From contig NZ_JNZS01000007.1 in assembly GCF_000718515.1 (NCBI RefSeq), positions 1 to 64,000 of the forward strand: 64,000 nt of DNA, read 5' to 3'. Source of the stretch: Micromonospora parva (GTDB lineage Bacteria; Actinomycetota; Actinomycetes; Mycobacteriales; Micromonosporaceae). Under the pieces are notes generated by a model that saw only the letters and a list, made by a program, of their open reading frames with translations, ran no database searches and was not told where the DNA came from. Positions within the stretch are counted from its first letter, which is position 1. Each line of letters begins with the position of its first letter. Of this stretch, positions 42,022 through 56,756 are shown one piece after another. Position numbers and translations under genes: made by a program.

Positions 42022-44058
42022 ATGCGATCACGTCCTCTTCCCGCCCCCGGCTCACCCCGGTCGGGGCGACCTTTCGTCCGGCTCGGCGCGGTGGTGGCGG
42101 CCACCGTCGTCATCGCCGTGAGCGTCGCCGGCTGCGGCGCACCGCAGCACAATCCCGCACCGCCCATCGCCGCTCCGGCGGCACCCGCGGCCAGCGGCGG
42201 GGCGGGTTCGGCTCTGACCGACACCGACGTCAACGCCTGGCTCGACGGCCTGCTGCCGGCGGCGCTGGACCGCACCGGCATCGCCGGCGCCACGATCGCC
42301 GTCGTGCACGACGGCAAGATCGTCACAACCCGGGGGTACGGGTACGCCGACACCGGTGCCGACGGTGACCCGGCCGTGCCGGTCGACCCGGACCGGCACC
42401 TGTTCCGGATGGGATCGGTGTCGAAGCTGGTCACCGCCACCGCCGTGCTGCAACTCGTACAGAGCGGGAAGCTCGACCTCGACGCCGACGTCGAGACGTA
42501 CCTCGATTTCGACCTGCCGCGCCACTACGAGCGGGCCGTCACCCTGCGGCACCTGCTGACGCACACCGCCGGCTTCGAGGAGCGGATCGCCGGCCTCATC
42601 GGCACCGAGGGCGGCACCGTCGACCTGCGCAAGGCCCTGGCGACCGACCCGCCCGAGCAGATCTACGAGCCTGGCACCGTCCCCGCCTACTCCAACTACA
42701 GCAACGCCCTCGCCGGGTACATCGTCGAACGGGTCAGCGGGACGCGCTTCGAGGAGTACGTCCAGCGCAACATCCTGGACCGCGCGGGCATGCCGTCGTC
42801 GACCTTCGAGCAGCCCCTCCCGGCGGCGCTGCGCGACCGGATGTCCAACGGGTACGACACCTCCGCCGGGCCCGCCGCGCCGTTCGAGATCGTCGGCACG
42901 CCCCCGCCCGGTGCGTTGAGCGCCCCGGCGACGGACATGGCGCGATTCATGATCGCCCAGCTCGGCGAGCCGGTGGGCTTCGCGCCCCTGCTGGACAAAC
43001 CCACCCGCGACCTGATGCAGCGGCCGGCACTCGACTCGACGGCGCTGGGCACGCTGGCCGACGGACCCCGGATGACCCTCGGCTTCTTCACCGAGGACCG
43101 TAACGGCCACCGGATCCTCGGCCACGGCGGCGACACCAAGTACTTCCACTCCCACCTGCAGATCTACCCCGACGACCGGGCCGGCATCTTCCTCTCCCTC
43201 AACAGCAACGGCTCCGGCGCGCTCGACAGCCAGGAGCTTCGCGAGTCGATCGTGAACGGCTTCGCCGACCGCTACTTCCCCGCCGGTGACGACCAGCCGG
43301 GAACCACTGTGGACCCGGAGACCACCGCCACGCACGCCGCCCTGGCGGCCGGCACGTACGAGTCCTCACGAGCGATCCGGAGCAACTTCCTGACGGCGAT
43401 CGGCCTGGTCGGTCGGACCACGGTCAGCGTCACCGACGGTAACCGGTTGCTGATGGTGCCGGGTCCGCTCTCCGACTCCCCCGCCCGCTACGAGGAGGTG
43501 GCGCCCTGGGTCTGGCGTGAGGTCGGCGGGCAGCGCACGATCGCCATGCGGGCGAGCGACGACCGGGTCGAGGCGATCAGTTTCGACTCCGCGTTCACGT
43601 TGCTGCCCGTCGAGCCCGCCCGCGCCTCCGCGTTGGCTGTCCCGGTGCTGGCCGTGTCGACAGTCGTGCTGCTGCTAACCGTGCTGTCCTGGCCGGTCGG
43701 CGCGATCGTCCGCCGTCGACTGGGTCGCGCGCCCCGGGACCGGGCGGGGCGTACCGCGCGGATCCTGAGCCGCCTCGCCGTCGCCGGCACGCTGCTCGCG
43801 TTCGCCGGTTGGGTGCTGAGCATCATCAGCATCATGAGCCTGCAGGACGTTCCCGGTGGCGCCCTGCGCACCATCCAGGTGCTGCAGCTGATCGGCCTGC
43901 TCGGGGTGCTGCCCGCCACGGTCCGGCTGGTCGACGACGTGCGACGCCACGTCGGCTGGCGGCGGATCGCCGGCAGCGGGCTGACAGTGCTCGCGCTCGC
44001 CGCCGCGGGCTGGTTCGCCGTGGAGTTCCAGCTGCTCGCGCCTAGCATCTCCTACTGA
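42022..44058 (+). CDS. Lipoprotein serine hydrolase (class C beta-lactamase-like) with membrane C-terminus
   Basis: The 678-residue protein begins with a signal ending at the lipobox VAGCG (residues about 35-39). The penicillin-binding fold has SxxK in FRMGSVSKLVTATA, YSN in AYSNYSNALAG, and HGG in LGHGGDTKYF, so the active site is complete. The last 160 residues contain four membrane helices (LAVPVLAVSTVVLLLTVLSW, LAVAGTLLAFAGWVLSIISI, VLQLIGLLGVLPATVRLV, GLTVLALAAAGWFAVEFQL). Such proteins act as esterases or peptidases at the outer face; a role in wall or antibiotic hydrolysis is possible. The two-component genes follow by 42 bases and may belong to the same unit. Confidence 0.85.
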   Translation: MRSRPLPAPGSPRSGRPFVRLGAVVAATVVIAVSVAGCGAPQHNPAPPIAAPAAPAASGGAGSALTDTDVNAWLDGLLPAALDRTGIAGATIAVVHDGKIVTTRGYGYADTGADGDPAVPVDPDRHLFRMGSVSKLVTATAVLQLVQSGKLDLDADVETYLDFDLPRHYERAVTLRHLLTHTAGFEERIAGLIGTEGGTVDLRKALATDPPEQIYEPGTVPAYSNYSNALAGYIVERVSGTRFEEYVQRNILDRAGMPSSTFEQPLPAALRDRMSNGYDTSAGPAAPFEIVGTPPPGALSAPATDMARFMIAQLGEPVGFAPLLDKPTRDLMQRPALDSTALGTLADGPRMTLGFFTEDRNGHRILGHGGDTKYFHSHLQIYPDDRAGIFLSLNSNGSGALDSQELRESIVNGFADRYFPAGDDQPGTTVDPETTATHAALAAGTYESSRAIRSNFLTAIGLVGRTTVSVTDGNRLLMVPGPLSDSPARYEEVAPWVWREVGGQRTIAMRASDDRVEAISFDSAFTLLPVEPARASALAVPVLAVSTVVLLLTVLSWPVGAIVRRRLGRAPRDRAGRTARILSRLAVAGTLLAFAGWVLSIISIMSLQDVPGGALRTIQVLQLIGLLGVLPATVRLVDDVRRHVGWRRIAGSGLTVLALAAAGWFAVEFQLLAPSISY

Positions 44059-44100
44059 CCCGCCCGACCCGGGACGATCCGGAGCAAGGATGCGCACCGC

Positions 44101-45399
44101 ATGAGGGATCACACCGACACCGAACCCGGCACCCACCGACTGACGAAGTGGCTCGACGGACGGCTCACCCGGCTCGGGTTGACCGGAGTGTTCCCCCGCG
44201 ACTGCCTGCTGGCGGCGACGCTGACCGTCTCGACGTTCGTCCTGCTGACGGTGCTGTTCCGGTTCGTGGCACCGGCGGAGGGGGTGACGTTCGACCCGGC
44301 GCGGGCCGGGCTGCTCATCGCCGTGTGCAGCGCGCAGGCGATGCTGCTGTGCCTGCGTCGGGTCCGGCCACTGCTCTGCCTCGCGCTCATCGTCGGCCTT
44401 CAGCTGCCCATCATCGGCGTCTCCCTGCCCGAGGAGGCGACGATCCGGGGCATCGCCCCGTTCATCGCGGCGTACACCGTCGGGTCGTTGCTGCCGGTTC
44501 GGCGTGCGCTGCTGGCCGTCGGGGTGGCCGTGGCGGTCGAGTCGATCGGGGTGGCCGTCGTGGTGATCCCGGACGTGCTGACGGCACTCGCGTACGTCTC
44601 GGCGAGCGCCCTGACCTACGCCAGCGCGACCTTCGTCGGCGGTTACGTGGCCACCCACCGCCGCTACGTCGAGTTGGTCCGGGTCCGCGCGGACGAGGCG
44701 ATCCGGGAGCAGCACACGAAGGTCCAGGCGGCGATCGGTGCGGAGCGATCCCGGATGGCCCGCGAGTTGCACGACGTGGCGGCCCACCACCTCTCCGGCA
44801 TGGTCGTGCAGGCCGCCGCGGTCGAGCGGCTGATCGACCGGGACCCGGCGGCCGCGAAGGCCGGCGTGGCCTGGATCCGCAGTCAGGGCAAGGAGACCCT
44901 GGACAACCTGCGGCTGGTCGTCGGTGTGCTGCGCGGCAGACCGGGGCACGAGGGCGGCGACGGTGCCGCCCCGGTCCCGGGGCTGGGCATGCTCGACGAC
45001 CTGGTGCGCACCGCGGGCAGCCTCGCCGGCCCGGTGGAGTTCGTCCGGGAGGGCGAACAACGCGAGGTGCCGCCGATCGCCGACGTCGCGCTCTACCGGA
45101 TCGTGCAGGAGTCGCTCAGCAACGCCCGCCAGCACGCCCCGGGCGCCGCGGCACGGGTGGTGCTCCGCTTCGCGCCCCGCTCGGTGTCGCTGGAGGTGGT
45201 GAACGACCCGGCCGCGCCGCGGCGCGTGCCGGCGGCGCGAACCGGTGGTGTCGGCCTGGTGGGCATGCGCGAGCGCGCCCAGCTGATCGGGGCGACGTTC
45301 GCCGCCGGGCCGACGGCTGCCGGTGGCTGGTCGGTCACCGCGACACTTCCGACGAACGGTCCCGCCACCTCACGGCCGAAGGAAGAGGCCCCAGCATGA
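44101..45399 (+). CDS. NarL-type histidine kinase (HisKA_3)
   Basis: The 432-residue protein has about five membrane segments in residues 35-200 (LLAATLTVSTFVLLTVLFRF; ALLAVGVAVAVESIGVAVVV) and no large extracytoplasmic domain. The phosphorylation site is MARELHDVAAHHLSGMVVQA (HisKA_3), and the ATPase has VQESLSNARQHAPG and GGVGLVGMRERAQLIGATF. Its stop overlaps the regulator ATG by four bases. Confidence 0.92.
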   Translation: MRDHTDTEPGTHRLTKWLDGRLTRLGLTGVFPRDCLLAATLTVSTFVLLTVLFRFVAPAEGVTFDPARAGLLIAVCSAQAMLLCLRRVRPLLCLALIVGLQLPIIGVSLPEEATIRGIAPFIAAYTVGSLLPVRRALLAVGVAVAVESIGVAVVVIPDVLTALAYVSASALTYASATFVGGYVATHRRYVELVRVRADEAIREQHTKVQAAIGAERSRMARELHDVAAHHLSGMVVQAAAVERLIDRDPAAAKAGVAWIRSQGKETLDNLRLVVGVLRGRPGHEGGDGAAPVPGLGMLDDLVRTAGSLAGPVEFVREGEQREVPPIADVALYRIVQESLSNARQHAPGAAARVVLRFAPRSVSLEVVNDPAAPRRVPAARTGGVGLVGMRERAQLIGATFAAGPTAAGGWSVTATLPTNGPATSRPKEEAPA

Positions 45400-46052
45400 T
45401 CAGAGTGATGCTCGTCGACGACCAGGCCGTGGTCCGCGCCGGCTTCCGCGTCATCCTGGAACAGGACGGTGAGATCGAGGTCGTGGCGGAGGCGTCGAGC
45501 GGGTCCGCAGCTGTGGAACTGGCCCGCCGGCTGCAACCGGACGTCATCTGCATGGACGTCCGGATGCCGCACGGCGACGGGCTCACCGCTACCCGGCGGA
45601 TCGTCGCCGAGGCGACCGGGACGCCACCGGCGGTGCTCGTCGTGACGACCTTCGACCTCGACGAGTACGTCTTCGGCGCGTTGGAGTCCGGCGCCAGCGG
45701 GTTCATCCTCAAGGACTGTGAGCCCGAGGACCTGATCGAGGCGATCCGTCGCCTGGCCAGCGGCTACGGGCTCGTCGACCAGGCCGTCACCCGCCGGGTG
45801 ATCTCGGAGTTCGCGAGGCGTACGCCCGCTCCCCGATCCGACGCCGCGGCGGCGCACCAGTTGACCGCGCGGGAGACCGAGATCGTGGAGTTGCTCGCCC
45901 AGGGCCTGTCGAACGTCGAGATCGCCGAGCAGCTCTTCATCGAGACCAGCACGGTCAAGTCGCACCTCGGGCGGGCGATGGCGAAGATCGGCGCCCGGGA
46001 CCGGCTGCAGACCGTCGTGTGGGCGTACCAGAACGGGGTTGCCCACCGGTGA
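45396..46052 (+). CDS. NarL/LuxR-type response regulator
   Basis: The 218-residue regulator has a receiver domain (VMLVDDQAVVRAGFRVIL, phospho-acceptor in ICMDVRMPHGDG, Lys in FILKDC) and a LuxR helix-turn-helix (LTARETEIVELLAQGLSNVE, IAEQLFIETSTVKSHLGRAM). It pairs with the kinase at 44101. Its targets may include the serine hydrolase upstream. Confidence 0.94.
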   Translation: MIRVMLVDDQAVVRAGFRVILEQDGEIEVVAEASSGSAAVELARRLQPDVICMDVRMPHGDGLTATRRIVAEATGTPPAVLVVTTFDLDEYVFGALESGASGFILKDCEPEDLIEAIRRLASGYGLVDQAVTRRVISEFARRTPAPRSDAAAAHQLTARETEIVELLAQGLSNVEIAEQLFIETSTVKSHLGRAMAKIGARDRLQTVVWAYQNGVAHR

Positions 46053-46178
46053 CAGCGGCCCCGATCCGCAGGCCGACGGCGCGTCCTCCCCCGGTCGAGT
46101 GTGGACACCCGCGGAGTACGATCCCGGTCGTACCGCCGTGGTGACCTCCAGCTGACGACCCCTCGATAGGAGCCAGGC

Positions 46179-46976
46179 ATGGCCGGCCCGGACCCCGAAC
46201 TCGCCGCGAAACTTCAGCCCGACGTGCCGCACGCGGCACGGATCTGGAACTACTGGATGGGTGGCAAGGACAACTTCCAGTCCGACCGGGCAGCCGGCGA
46301 CGCCGTCGCCGAGGTCTACCCGGAGATCGTCCTCATGGCACAGCAGTCCCGCGTGTTCCTGGTGCGGGCGGTCCACCACCTCGCGGCCGAGGCGGGCATC
46401 CGGCAGTTCCTGGACATCGGCACCGGCCTGCCCACCATGCAGAACACGCACGCGGTCGCCCAGGCCGTCGCGCCCGACTCGCGCATCGTCTACGTGGACA
46501 ACGACCCGATGGTGCTGGTGCACGCGCGGGCGCTGCTGGCCAGCACGACCTCGGAAGGGGTCACCACCTACGTCCCGGCCGACTACCACGACCCGGAGAA
46601 GATCATCGCCGAGGCGGCGCAGACGCTCGACTTCGACCAGCCCATCGCCGTGATGTACATGGGCGTGATGGGCTACGAGCCCGACCTGGACGTGGTGCGC
46701 TCGATCGTCGGGCGCACGATGGACGCGGTGCCGTCCGGCTCGCACCTGGTGCTCTGGGACGGCACCAACACCAGCCCGGCGGTGGTCTCCGGAGCCGAAC
46801 GGCTGGCGCAGAGCGGCGGGGTCCCGTACATCCTGCGCAGCCCGGAGGAGCTCGAAAGCTGCTTCGACGGGTTGATGATGGTGGAGCCGGGCCTGGTGCC
46901 GATCCCGCTGTGGCGGCCGGAGACTCCCGACGCCGTGGGGATCGACGCCTACGGCGCGGTGGCCCGCAAGCCCTGA
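46179..46976 (+). CDS. SAM-dependent methyltransferase, Methyltransf_19 (DUF574) family
   Basis: The 265-residue protein carries the family opening HAARIWNYWMGGKDNF, the SAM-binding FLDIGTGLPTMQNTHAVAQ, the acidic end of strand two VYVDNDPMVLVHARALL, and late motifs AVMYMGVMGYEPD. This family is abundant in Streptomyces and Micromonospora and may methylate small molecules; the substrate is unknown. ATG 46179 is preceded by ATAGGAG eight bases upstream. A strong terminator follows. Confidence 0.9.
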   Translation: MAGPDPELAAKLQPDVPHAARIWNYWMGGKDNFQSDRAAGDAVAEVYPEIVLMAQQSRVFLVRAVHHLAAEAGIRQFLDIGTGLPTMQNTHAVAQAVAPDSRIVYVDNDPMVLVHARALLASTTSEGVTTYVPADYHDPEKIIAEAAQTLDFDQPIAVMYMGVMGYEPDLDVVRSIVGRTMDAVPSGSHLVLWDGTNTSPAVVSGAERLAQSGGVPYILRSPEELESCFDGLMMVEPGLVPIPLWRPETPDAVGIDAYGAVARKP

Positions 46977-46981
46977 CCGGC

Positions 46982-47031
46982 ACGACGTCCGCCCCGCTCC
47001 CGCCGTCGCGCCGGAGCGGGGCGGACGTCGT
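46982..47031. terminator. Strong convergent terminator
   Basis: A 19-bp perfect stem (46982-47000 with 47013-47031; arms ACGACGTCCGCCCCGCTCC and complement) with a 12-base loop lies between the methyltransferase and the convergent CBM2 gene. Confidence 0.85.
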
Positions 47032-47766
47032 TCACCGCTCACACGTCAGGGTCAGGCCGTCGGGCACCGCACTGGTCGCCACGAGCAGACCGAAGGTCGT
47101 CGCCGTGTCCAGCGCCAGCGCCCCGTTGTACGACGCGTTGCGCACCGTGACGTCGGTGCCGGTCGTCTCGGCCACCCCACCCCAGGCCGCCTGGACCCGC
47201 TCGTCACCGGACCACCGCCAGGAGACGCGCCACCGGTCCAGCGGCAGCGTCCCGGTGTTGCGGACGGTGACCGTCGCGACGAAGCCGCCGCCCCAGTGGG
47301 TGTCGATCGTGGCCGTCGCACGGCACGAGGTCAGCGGGGCGGTGCGCCCCGAGGCGATCACGTACGGGTCCCGCCGGCCCTCCACGTCGGTGAACCGGTA
47401 CCAGTACTCGGTGCCGGGCGTCAGCCGGTCGATGGTCACCGAGCCGTTGCGCTCCGGCCCGGAGACACCCTCGGCGACGACGGCCCGCCACTGTTGGGCG
47501 TCCTCGCGGCTGGTGAAGAGGCTGACGGTCATCGGCGGGTCGTAGCCGCAGGGCGGGCGGAAGAAGATGGAGTACGAGATGATCAGGCTCGTGGTGGTGG
47601 CCCCGGCCACGCTCGCGCTGATCGGCAACGCCGGCGGGCAGGTCGGCGTCGGTGTCGGCGTCGGCGTCGGGGTGGAAGACGGCGTGGGCGTCGCCTCGGC
47701 GGCGGTGGTCGTCCCGGCCCAGGCGGCCAGCGCCATGGTCGTGACAGCGAGGAACATGCGAAGCAT
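47032..47766 (-). CDS. Secreted fibronectin-III / CBM2 protein
   Basis: The 244-residue protein has a signal peptide (MLRMFLAVTTMALAAWAGTTTAAEA), a Thr-Pro repeat linker, a fibronectin type III-like domain (ISASVAGATTTSLIISYSI, LTPGTEYWYRFTDVEG) and a C-terminal CBM2-like domain (CRATATIDTHWGGGFVATVT, LPLDRWRVSWRW, NASYNGAL) with a final Cys pair. No catalytic domain is present, so it is likely a wall- or glycan-binding protein. ATG 47766 has GGAGG six bases upstream; the frame extends to 48000 but without support. Confidence 0.82.
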   Translation of the reverse strand: MLRMFLAVTTMALAAWAGTTTAAEATPTPSSTPTPTPTPTPTCPPALPISASVAGATTTSLIISYSIFFRPPCGYDPPMTVSLFTSREDAQQWRAVVAEGVSGPERNGSVTIDRLTPGTEYWYRFTDVEGRRDPYVIASGRTAPLTSCRATATIDTHWGGGFVATVTVRNTGTLPLDRWRVSWRWSGDERVQAAWGGVAETTGTDVTVRNASYNGALALDTATTFGLLVATSAVPDGLTLTCER

Positions 47767-47965
47767 CGGTACCTCCGTGGTTGCCGGGCACCGATGACCG
47801 AGGGGGTGGCCGGTGCCGCGCTCGGTTTCCGGTCGCCGACGAGGCTGCCCGGCACGGGTGACGTGGCCACCTCGTGCGCCCTGTGGACCGGAGGAGAACT
47901 GGTGCGCGCTGGCTCCCCGCGCACTACCGAACCACAGCATGGCAGTCGACAGGAATCGATACAAC

Positions 47966-48015
47966 ACGATCCCATCGTCCGTCGTCAGGGACGATCCCAT
48001 CGTCCGTCGTCAGGG
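47966..48015. repeat. 25-bp perfect tandem duplication
   Basis: ACGATCCCATCGTCC-GTCGTCAGGG occurs twice in direct succession (47966-47990 and 47991-48015). The second copy contains the TGA stop (48010-48012, minus strand) of the winged-helix gene; the first copy holds the same TGA triplet just beyond it. Confidence 0.9.
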
Positions 48016-49104
48016 AGACGGGTCGACCCGCACCCGGTCGCTCTCGTGGTCGGAGAGGAAGGACGCGAGTGCCTGCCCCTGCTCCCCCACGGCCTCCCGT
48101 TCGGCCCGGGAGAGCCCTCGCAGTGGGCTGACGGTCACCGTGCCCGACTCGACGGTCCAGGTCGCCGCGACCCGACCGTCGACGAGCACCACGCGCTCGC
48201 CGGCCACCGAGAGGAGACGGTGCGCGTCGTCGATGATCCGGCTGCGGTCGTCGTAGCCGAGGATCGCGTTGTCGAACGCCGGCAGGAACCGCACCGGGGC
48301 GGGCGTGTCCGGGTCGGGGCGCGGCGCGTCGGGGAGGTCGATCAGCTTCCGGCCGCGCTCGTCGCGGAAGGTGACCAGCTCGTCGCGCATCGCGGTCACC
48401 GAAGCCGGCAACCCGGCGAGGCCGCACCAGGCCCGCAGGTCGGCCGAGGCAGCCGGGCCGAAGGCGGCCAGATAGCGGCGTACGAGCACCTGACCGACCG
48501 GATCGGCGCTCTGCGCGCTCGACGGTTCGAGCTCCCGGTCGAGCCACGCGGCGAGCAGGACGTAGCGCACGCCCGCCTTCGCCCGCCACACCCCGCGCGG
48601 CGGCAACTGCGCCATCGGGAGCAGTGCGACAGCCATCTCGCCCAACGCCCGTGGCTCCGACGTCGGCCAGTGCTCGCCGAGCGCCCGCCCGATCTCCGGC
48701 ATCGAACGCGGCTCGCCGTCGGCCATCAACGCCCGGGCAGCAGCGGTGAGGTCGTCGAGATCCACCCCGTCGAGCTCGCCGCGGTAGACCCCGAGCACCC
48801 GCTGTCGCAGCATGGCGTCGTGGCGGGGGCGCCAGGCCACGGCGTCGTCGGCGGTGAGCAGGTGGACGGTGCGGCGCATGAGGTGCGTCCGCACCACGTG
48901 TCGCTCGGTCAGCAACGTCGACAGCACCGTCGGATCGAACGCGCGCAGCCGCGACCAGAGCCCGATGAACGGCTCCTGCGGCTCCTGGGCCTGGAGGCCA
49001 CCGAGGTGGGCGACGGCGTCGAGCGCGGGCAGGTCGGCGCGGTCGAGCAGCAGCTGCCGGGCGAGCGTCGCGCGGTTGAGCGCCCGGGTGTCGAGAACTG
49101 TCAT
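48010..49104 (-). CDS. Winged-helix DNA-binding domain protein (HTH_42/YcaQ-like)
   Basis: The 364-residue protein starts MTVLDTRALNRATLARQLLL with AHLGGLQAQEPQEPFIGLWS, RTHLMRRTVHLLTADD, and PVRFLPAFDNAILGYDDRSR, the marks of the HTH_42 winged-helix family, which includes AlkX/YcaQ-type DNA-repair glycosylases. Many actinobacterial members are uncharacterised. ATG 49104 has GAAGGGA upstream. Upstream codons to 49329 overlap the carboxylase promoter and are not used. Confidence 0.85.
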   Translation of the reverse strand: MTVLDTRALNRATLARQLLLDRADLPALDAVAHLGGLQAQEPQEPFIGLWSRLRAFDPTVLSTLLTERHVVRTHLMRRTVHLLTADDAVAWRPRHDAMLRQRVLGVYRGELDGVDLDDLTAAARALMADGEPRSMPEIGRALGEHWPTSEPRALGEMAVALLPMAQLPPRGVWRAKAGVRYVLLAAWLDRELEPSSAQSADPVGQVLVRRYLAAFGPAASADLRAWCGLAGLPASVTAMRDELVTFRDERGRKLIDLPDAPRPDPDTPAPVRFLPAFDNAILGYDDRSRIIDDAHRLLSVAGERVVLVDGRVAATWTVESGTVTVSPLRGLSRAEREAVGEQGQALASFLSDHESDRVRVDPSP

Positions 49105-49403
49105 CGGGTCCCTTCGGTCGACCTGATTGTCCGACCGGGGGTGACAGTTGCGGGTGCGCCGCCGGCGCGTGGCCGCCGCTGCGCACGTGGCGGGTACCGT
49201 GGCGGTCCCGGCCGGGGTGGGTCGGTGGAGGTCGACGCCCTCCCCGGGGACGCCAAAAAGTTTTGTGCACTTCCTACAACTGAGCGACTGTTGGTTCGGT
49301 GGTTGCGCCATAGCGCTGGCCGCCGCCACGCGGAAAGGTGATCACTGCGGGGAGCCGTCGTCTCGCGGCATGCAGGTCGAGGTCTAGCTAAGGGGTCTTT
49401 CGG
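49105..49403. promoter_or_regulatory. Divergent control region before the carboxylase gene
   Basis: These 299 bases separate the leftward winged-helix gene from the rightward carboxylase. No gene is seen. An AT-rich island (AAAAAGTTTTGTGCACTTCC, 49254-49273) is followed by an imperfect dyad CCTACAACTGAGCGACTGTTGG-type element (49273-49294). These may be the promoter and a fatty-acid regulator site. AAGGGG lies eight bases before the GTG at 49404. Confidence 0.4.
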
Positions 49404-54866
<5,463 letters not shown>

Positions 54867-54881
54867 CCCACCGAGACCGGG

Positions 54882-54927
54882 CGGGGTGGGCTCGGTTCCT
54901 GGACGACCAGGAACCGGGCCCGCCCCG
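54882..54927. terminator. Convergent terminator after the carboxylase
   Basis: A 21-position stem (54882-54902 with 54907-54927) with loop ACGA and two G-U type wobbles lies between the carboxylase and the convergent aldolase-family gene. Confidence 0.8.
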
Positions 54928-54928
54928 T

Positions 54929-55987
54929 TCAGGTGGCGTGGCGCAGCAGTTCGTGAAGGAACCCGACGACCTCGTCGGGGCTGAGGTCCATGGCGTTCTC
55001 GCCGACGCTGACCTCGAACGAGCACCGGTCCGGTGCCGGCGCCGAGCGTACGCGGCCGAACAACTCCACCCCGTCGGCGGCGAGCAGCGCGTCGGCGGCC
55101 CGCGTCGCGGCGTCCGGCCCGACCGGGAGGTGGACGTGGAACAGGGGCGTCTGCGGTGGGTCCGGGTAGGCGCGGGCCACCCCGTCGGCGTTGATGGCCG
55201 CCGCGATCGCCACCGCGTGCTCCCGGTGCGCCGGTAGCCGGGGCAGCAGGGTGTCCAGGCCGTGCAGCGCGGTGAGGGCCAACGGCCACGCGTCGTAGAC
55301 GTCGCCGCCGAGCCGACGACGCCACACCCGGGCCTCGGCCACCAGTGCGGTGTCCCCGGCGAGCGCGGCACCGCCGGCGCCCTGCAGTCCCTTGTAGAAC
55401 GAGACGTAACCGGTGTCGAACAGCGCGGCGATCTCGGCGAACGGCCGCTGGTAGTACGTCTGCGCCTCCCAGAGGCGGGCGCCGTCGAGGTGGATGGCGG
55501 CGCCGCGTTCACGCATCGCCTCGGTCTGCGCGACGAGGTCGTCCCACTGCGGCAGCAGTCCGCCGATGTCCCGTTGCGGCAGCTCCCACAGCACGGCAGC
55601 GAGCGGTTCGGCGACGGCGGTGAGGTCGGCCAGGGTCATCAACCGGTGGCGGTCGCCGACGGGTTGGAAGCGCAGCCCGTGCACGACGGCGTACCCCTGC
55701 TGTTCCCAGACCTCCAGGTGACACTGCGGGTGGGCGGCGAAGGCCCGCCTGCCGCGCCGGTCGGCGTGGATGCGCAGGGCCACCTGCTGGGCCATCGTCC
55801 CGGTGGGGAAGAACAGCGCTTCGTCGGTGCCGAGCAGGGAGGCCAACCGCCGTTCGAGGGCGGCCACCGGCCCGTCCGGTCCGTTCGGCGGCGTGGCCGG
55901 GTCGACCTGGGCCAGCATCGACCGCAGGAGGTCGTGCGGCCGACGGCGCAGCTCCGAGTGCAGGAACAGGGAACGCCGCACAGTCAT
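54929..55987 (-). CDS. Threonine aldolase / beta-eliminating lyase family PLP enzyme
   Basis: The 352-residue protein is a fold-type I PLP enzyme: ALFFPTGTMAQQVALRIHAD, HPQCHLEVWEQQGY, AIHLDGARLWEAQTYY with the PLP-binding Asp, and Schiff-base Lys in YVSFYKGLQGAGGAAL. It resembles the low-specificity L-threonine aldolase group, splitting threonine to glycine and acetaldehyde, but related enzymes have other substrates. ATG 55987 has no Shine-Dalgarno but GATACT lies six bases upstream, so a leaderless message is possible. A longer frame to 56110 overlaps the sigma factor gene. Confidence 0.85.
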   Translation of the reverse strand: MTVRRSLFLHSELRRRPHDLLRSMLAQVDPATPPNGPDGPVAALERRLASLLGTDEALFFPTGTMAQQVALRIHADRRGRRAFAAHPQCHLEVWEQQGYAVVHGLRFQPVGDRHRLMTLADLTAVAEPLAAVLWELPQRDIGGLLPQWDDLVAQTEAMRERGAAIHLDGARLWEAQTYYQRPFAEIAALFDTGYVSFYKGLQGAGGAALAGDTALVAEARVWRRRLGGDVYDAWPLALTALHGLDTLLPRLPAHREHAVAIAAAINADGVARAYPDPPQTPLFHVHLPVGPDAATRAADALLAADGVELFGRVRSAPAPDRCSFEVSVGENAMDLSPDEVVGFLHELLRHAT

Positions 55988-56004
55988 TGCGGCAGTATCC
56001 ACCC

Positions 56005-56583
56005 TCAGCCGGTTCGTCGCTCGTGGCCCGGGTCGGTGTCGGCGCGCCAGGCGGCGGCGAGATCCTCGCGCGCCCGGGCGACCCGGGAGCGGATCGTGCC
56101 GACCGGGCACTGGCAGACGTGCGCCGCCTCGGCGTAGGACAGGCCGAGCACCTGGGTGGCGACGAACGCCTCACGCCGCTCCCGGGTCAGGCCGGCGATC
56201 AGCTGGTGCAGCGTCACTTCCTCGTCGGCGTCGGTGGTGATCGCACCGGCGGCCTCGGCCGCCGCCTGCCAGTCCGGCACCGACGCCGTCCTCGGGCGGG
56301 CCACCGCCGTCCGGACGTGATCCACGGCGACGCGCCGGGCGATGGTGAACACCCAGGTGCGGGCCGACGAGCGGCCGGCGAAGCCGGGCAGGTTGCGAAA
56401 AGCTCGCAGGAACGTCTCCTGGGTCAGGTCGTCGGCCTCCCCCGGCCCGGCCAGGTGCGACAGGAACCGCCAGACCTGGTCCTGCAGTGCCCGGATGAAC
56501 GCCGTGGCGGCCTGCCCGTCACCCTGACCCGCCTGCCGCGCCCACCGGGTCACCTGGTCGTCGTCAACGACACCGTTGCGCAC
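56005..56583 (-). CDS. ECF-type RNA polymerase sigma factor
   Basis: The 192-residue protein has sigma region 2 (FIRALQDQVWRFLSHLAGPG, DDLTQETFLRAFRNLPGF, ARTWVFTIARRVAVDHVR) and region 4 (LTRERREAFVATQVLGLSYA, EAAHVCQCPVGTIRSRVARA). Cys residues lie in region 4 (HVCQC). No anti-sigma gene is next to it. A GGAAC...CGACC-like pair upstream (minus strand, 56695-56669) could be its own promoter. GTG start. Confidence 0.92.
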   Translation of the reverse strand: MRNGVVDDDQVTRWARQAGQGDGQAATAFIRALQDQVWRFLSHLAGPGEADDLTQETFLRAFRNLPGFAGRSSARTWVFTIARRVAVDHVRTAVARPRTASVPDWQAAAEAAGAITTDADEEVTLHQLIAGLTRERREAFVATQVLGLSYAEAAHVCQCPVGTIRSRVARAREDLAAAWRADTDPGHERRTG

Positions 56584-56668
56584 CGACCACCGTCCTGTGT
56601 GCCACCGGGCGCTCCTTCATGCCGAGATGCCGTCGTCGGAACGCCGCCGATCGGCCGCGCACTCTGGT

Positions 56669-56695
56669 GGTCGCCGCCGGAGCCGGAAAAGTTCC
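56669..56695 (-). promoter_or_regulatory. Possible ECF-dependent autoregulatory promoter
   Basis: On the minus strand GGAACT (from 56695) and CGACC (56673-56669) are about 16 bases apart, like an ECF -35/-10 pair, 86 bases before the sigma factor GTG. Weak evidence. Confidence 0.3.
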
Positions 56696-56756
56696 CGGGC
56701 GTCCCACCTTCGACTGATCTGGCGGATGTCCGACGCGACGAGCGCCGGCGGGCCGC

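Noticed and set aside
47640..47690. GTCGGCGTCGG repeats
   Set aside because: They encode the Thr-Pro linker of the secreted CBM2 protein.
48010..49329. Longer N-terminus for the winged-helix protein
   Set aside because: The extra residues are Arg/Ala-rich without homology and run into the carboxylase promoter region; ATG 49104 has a good ribosome site.
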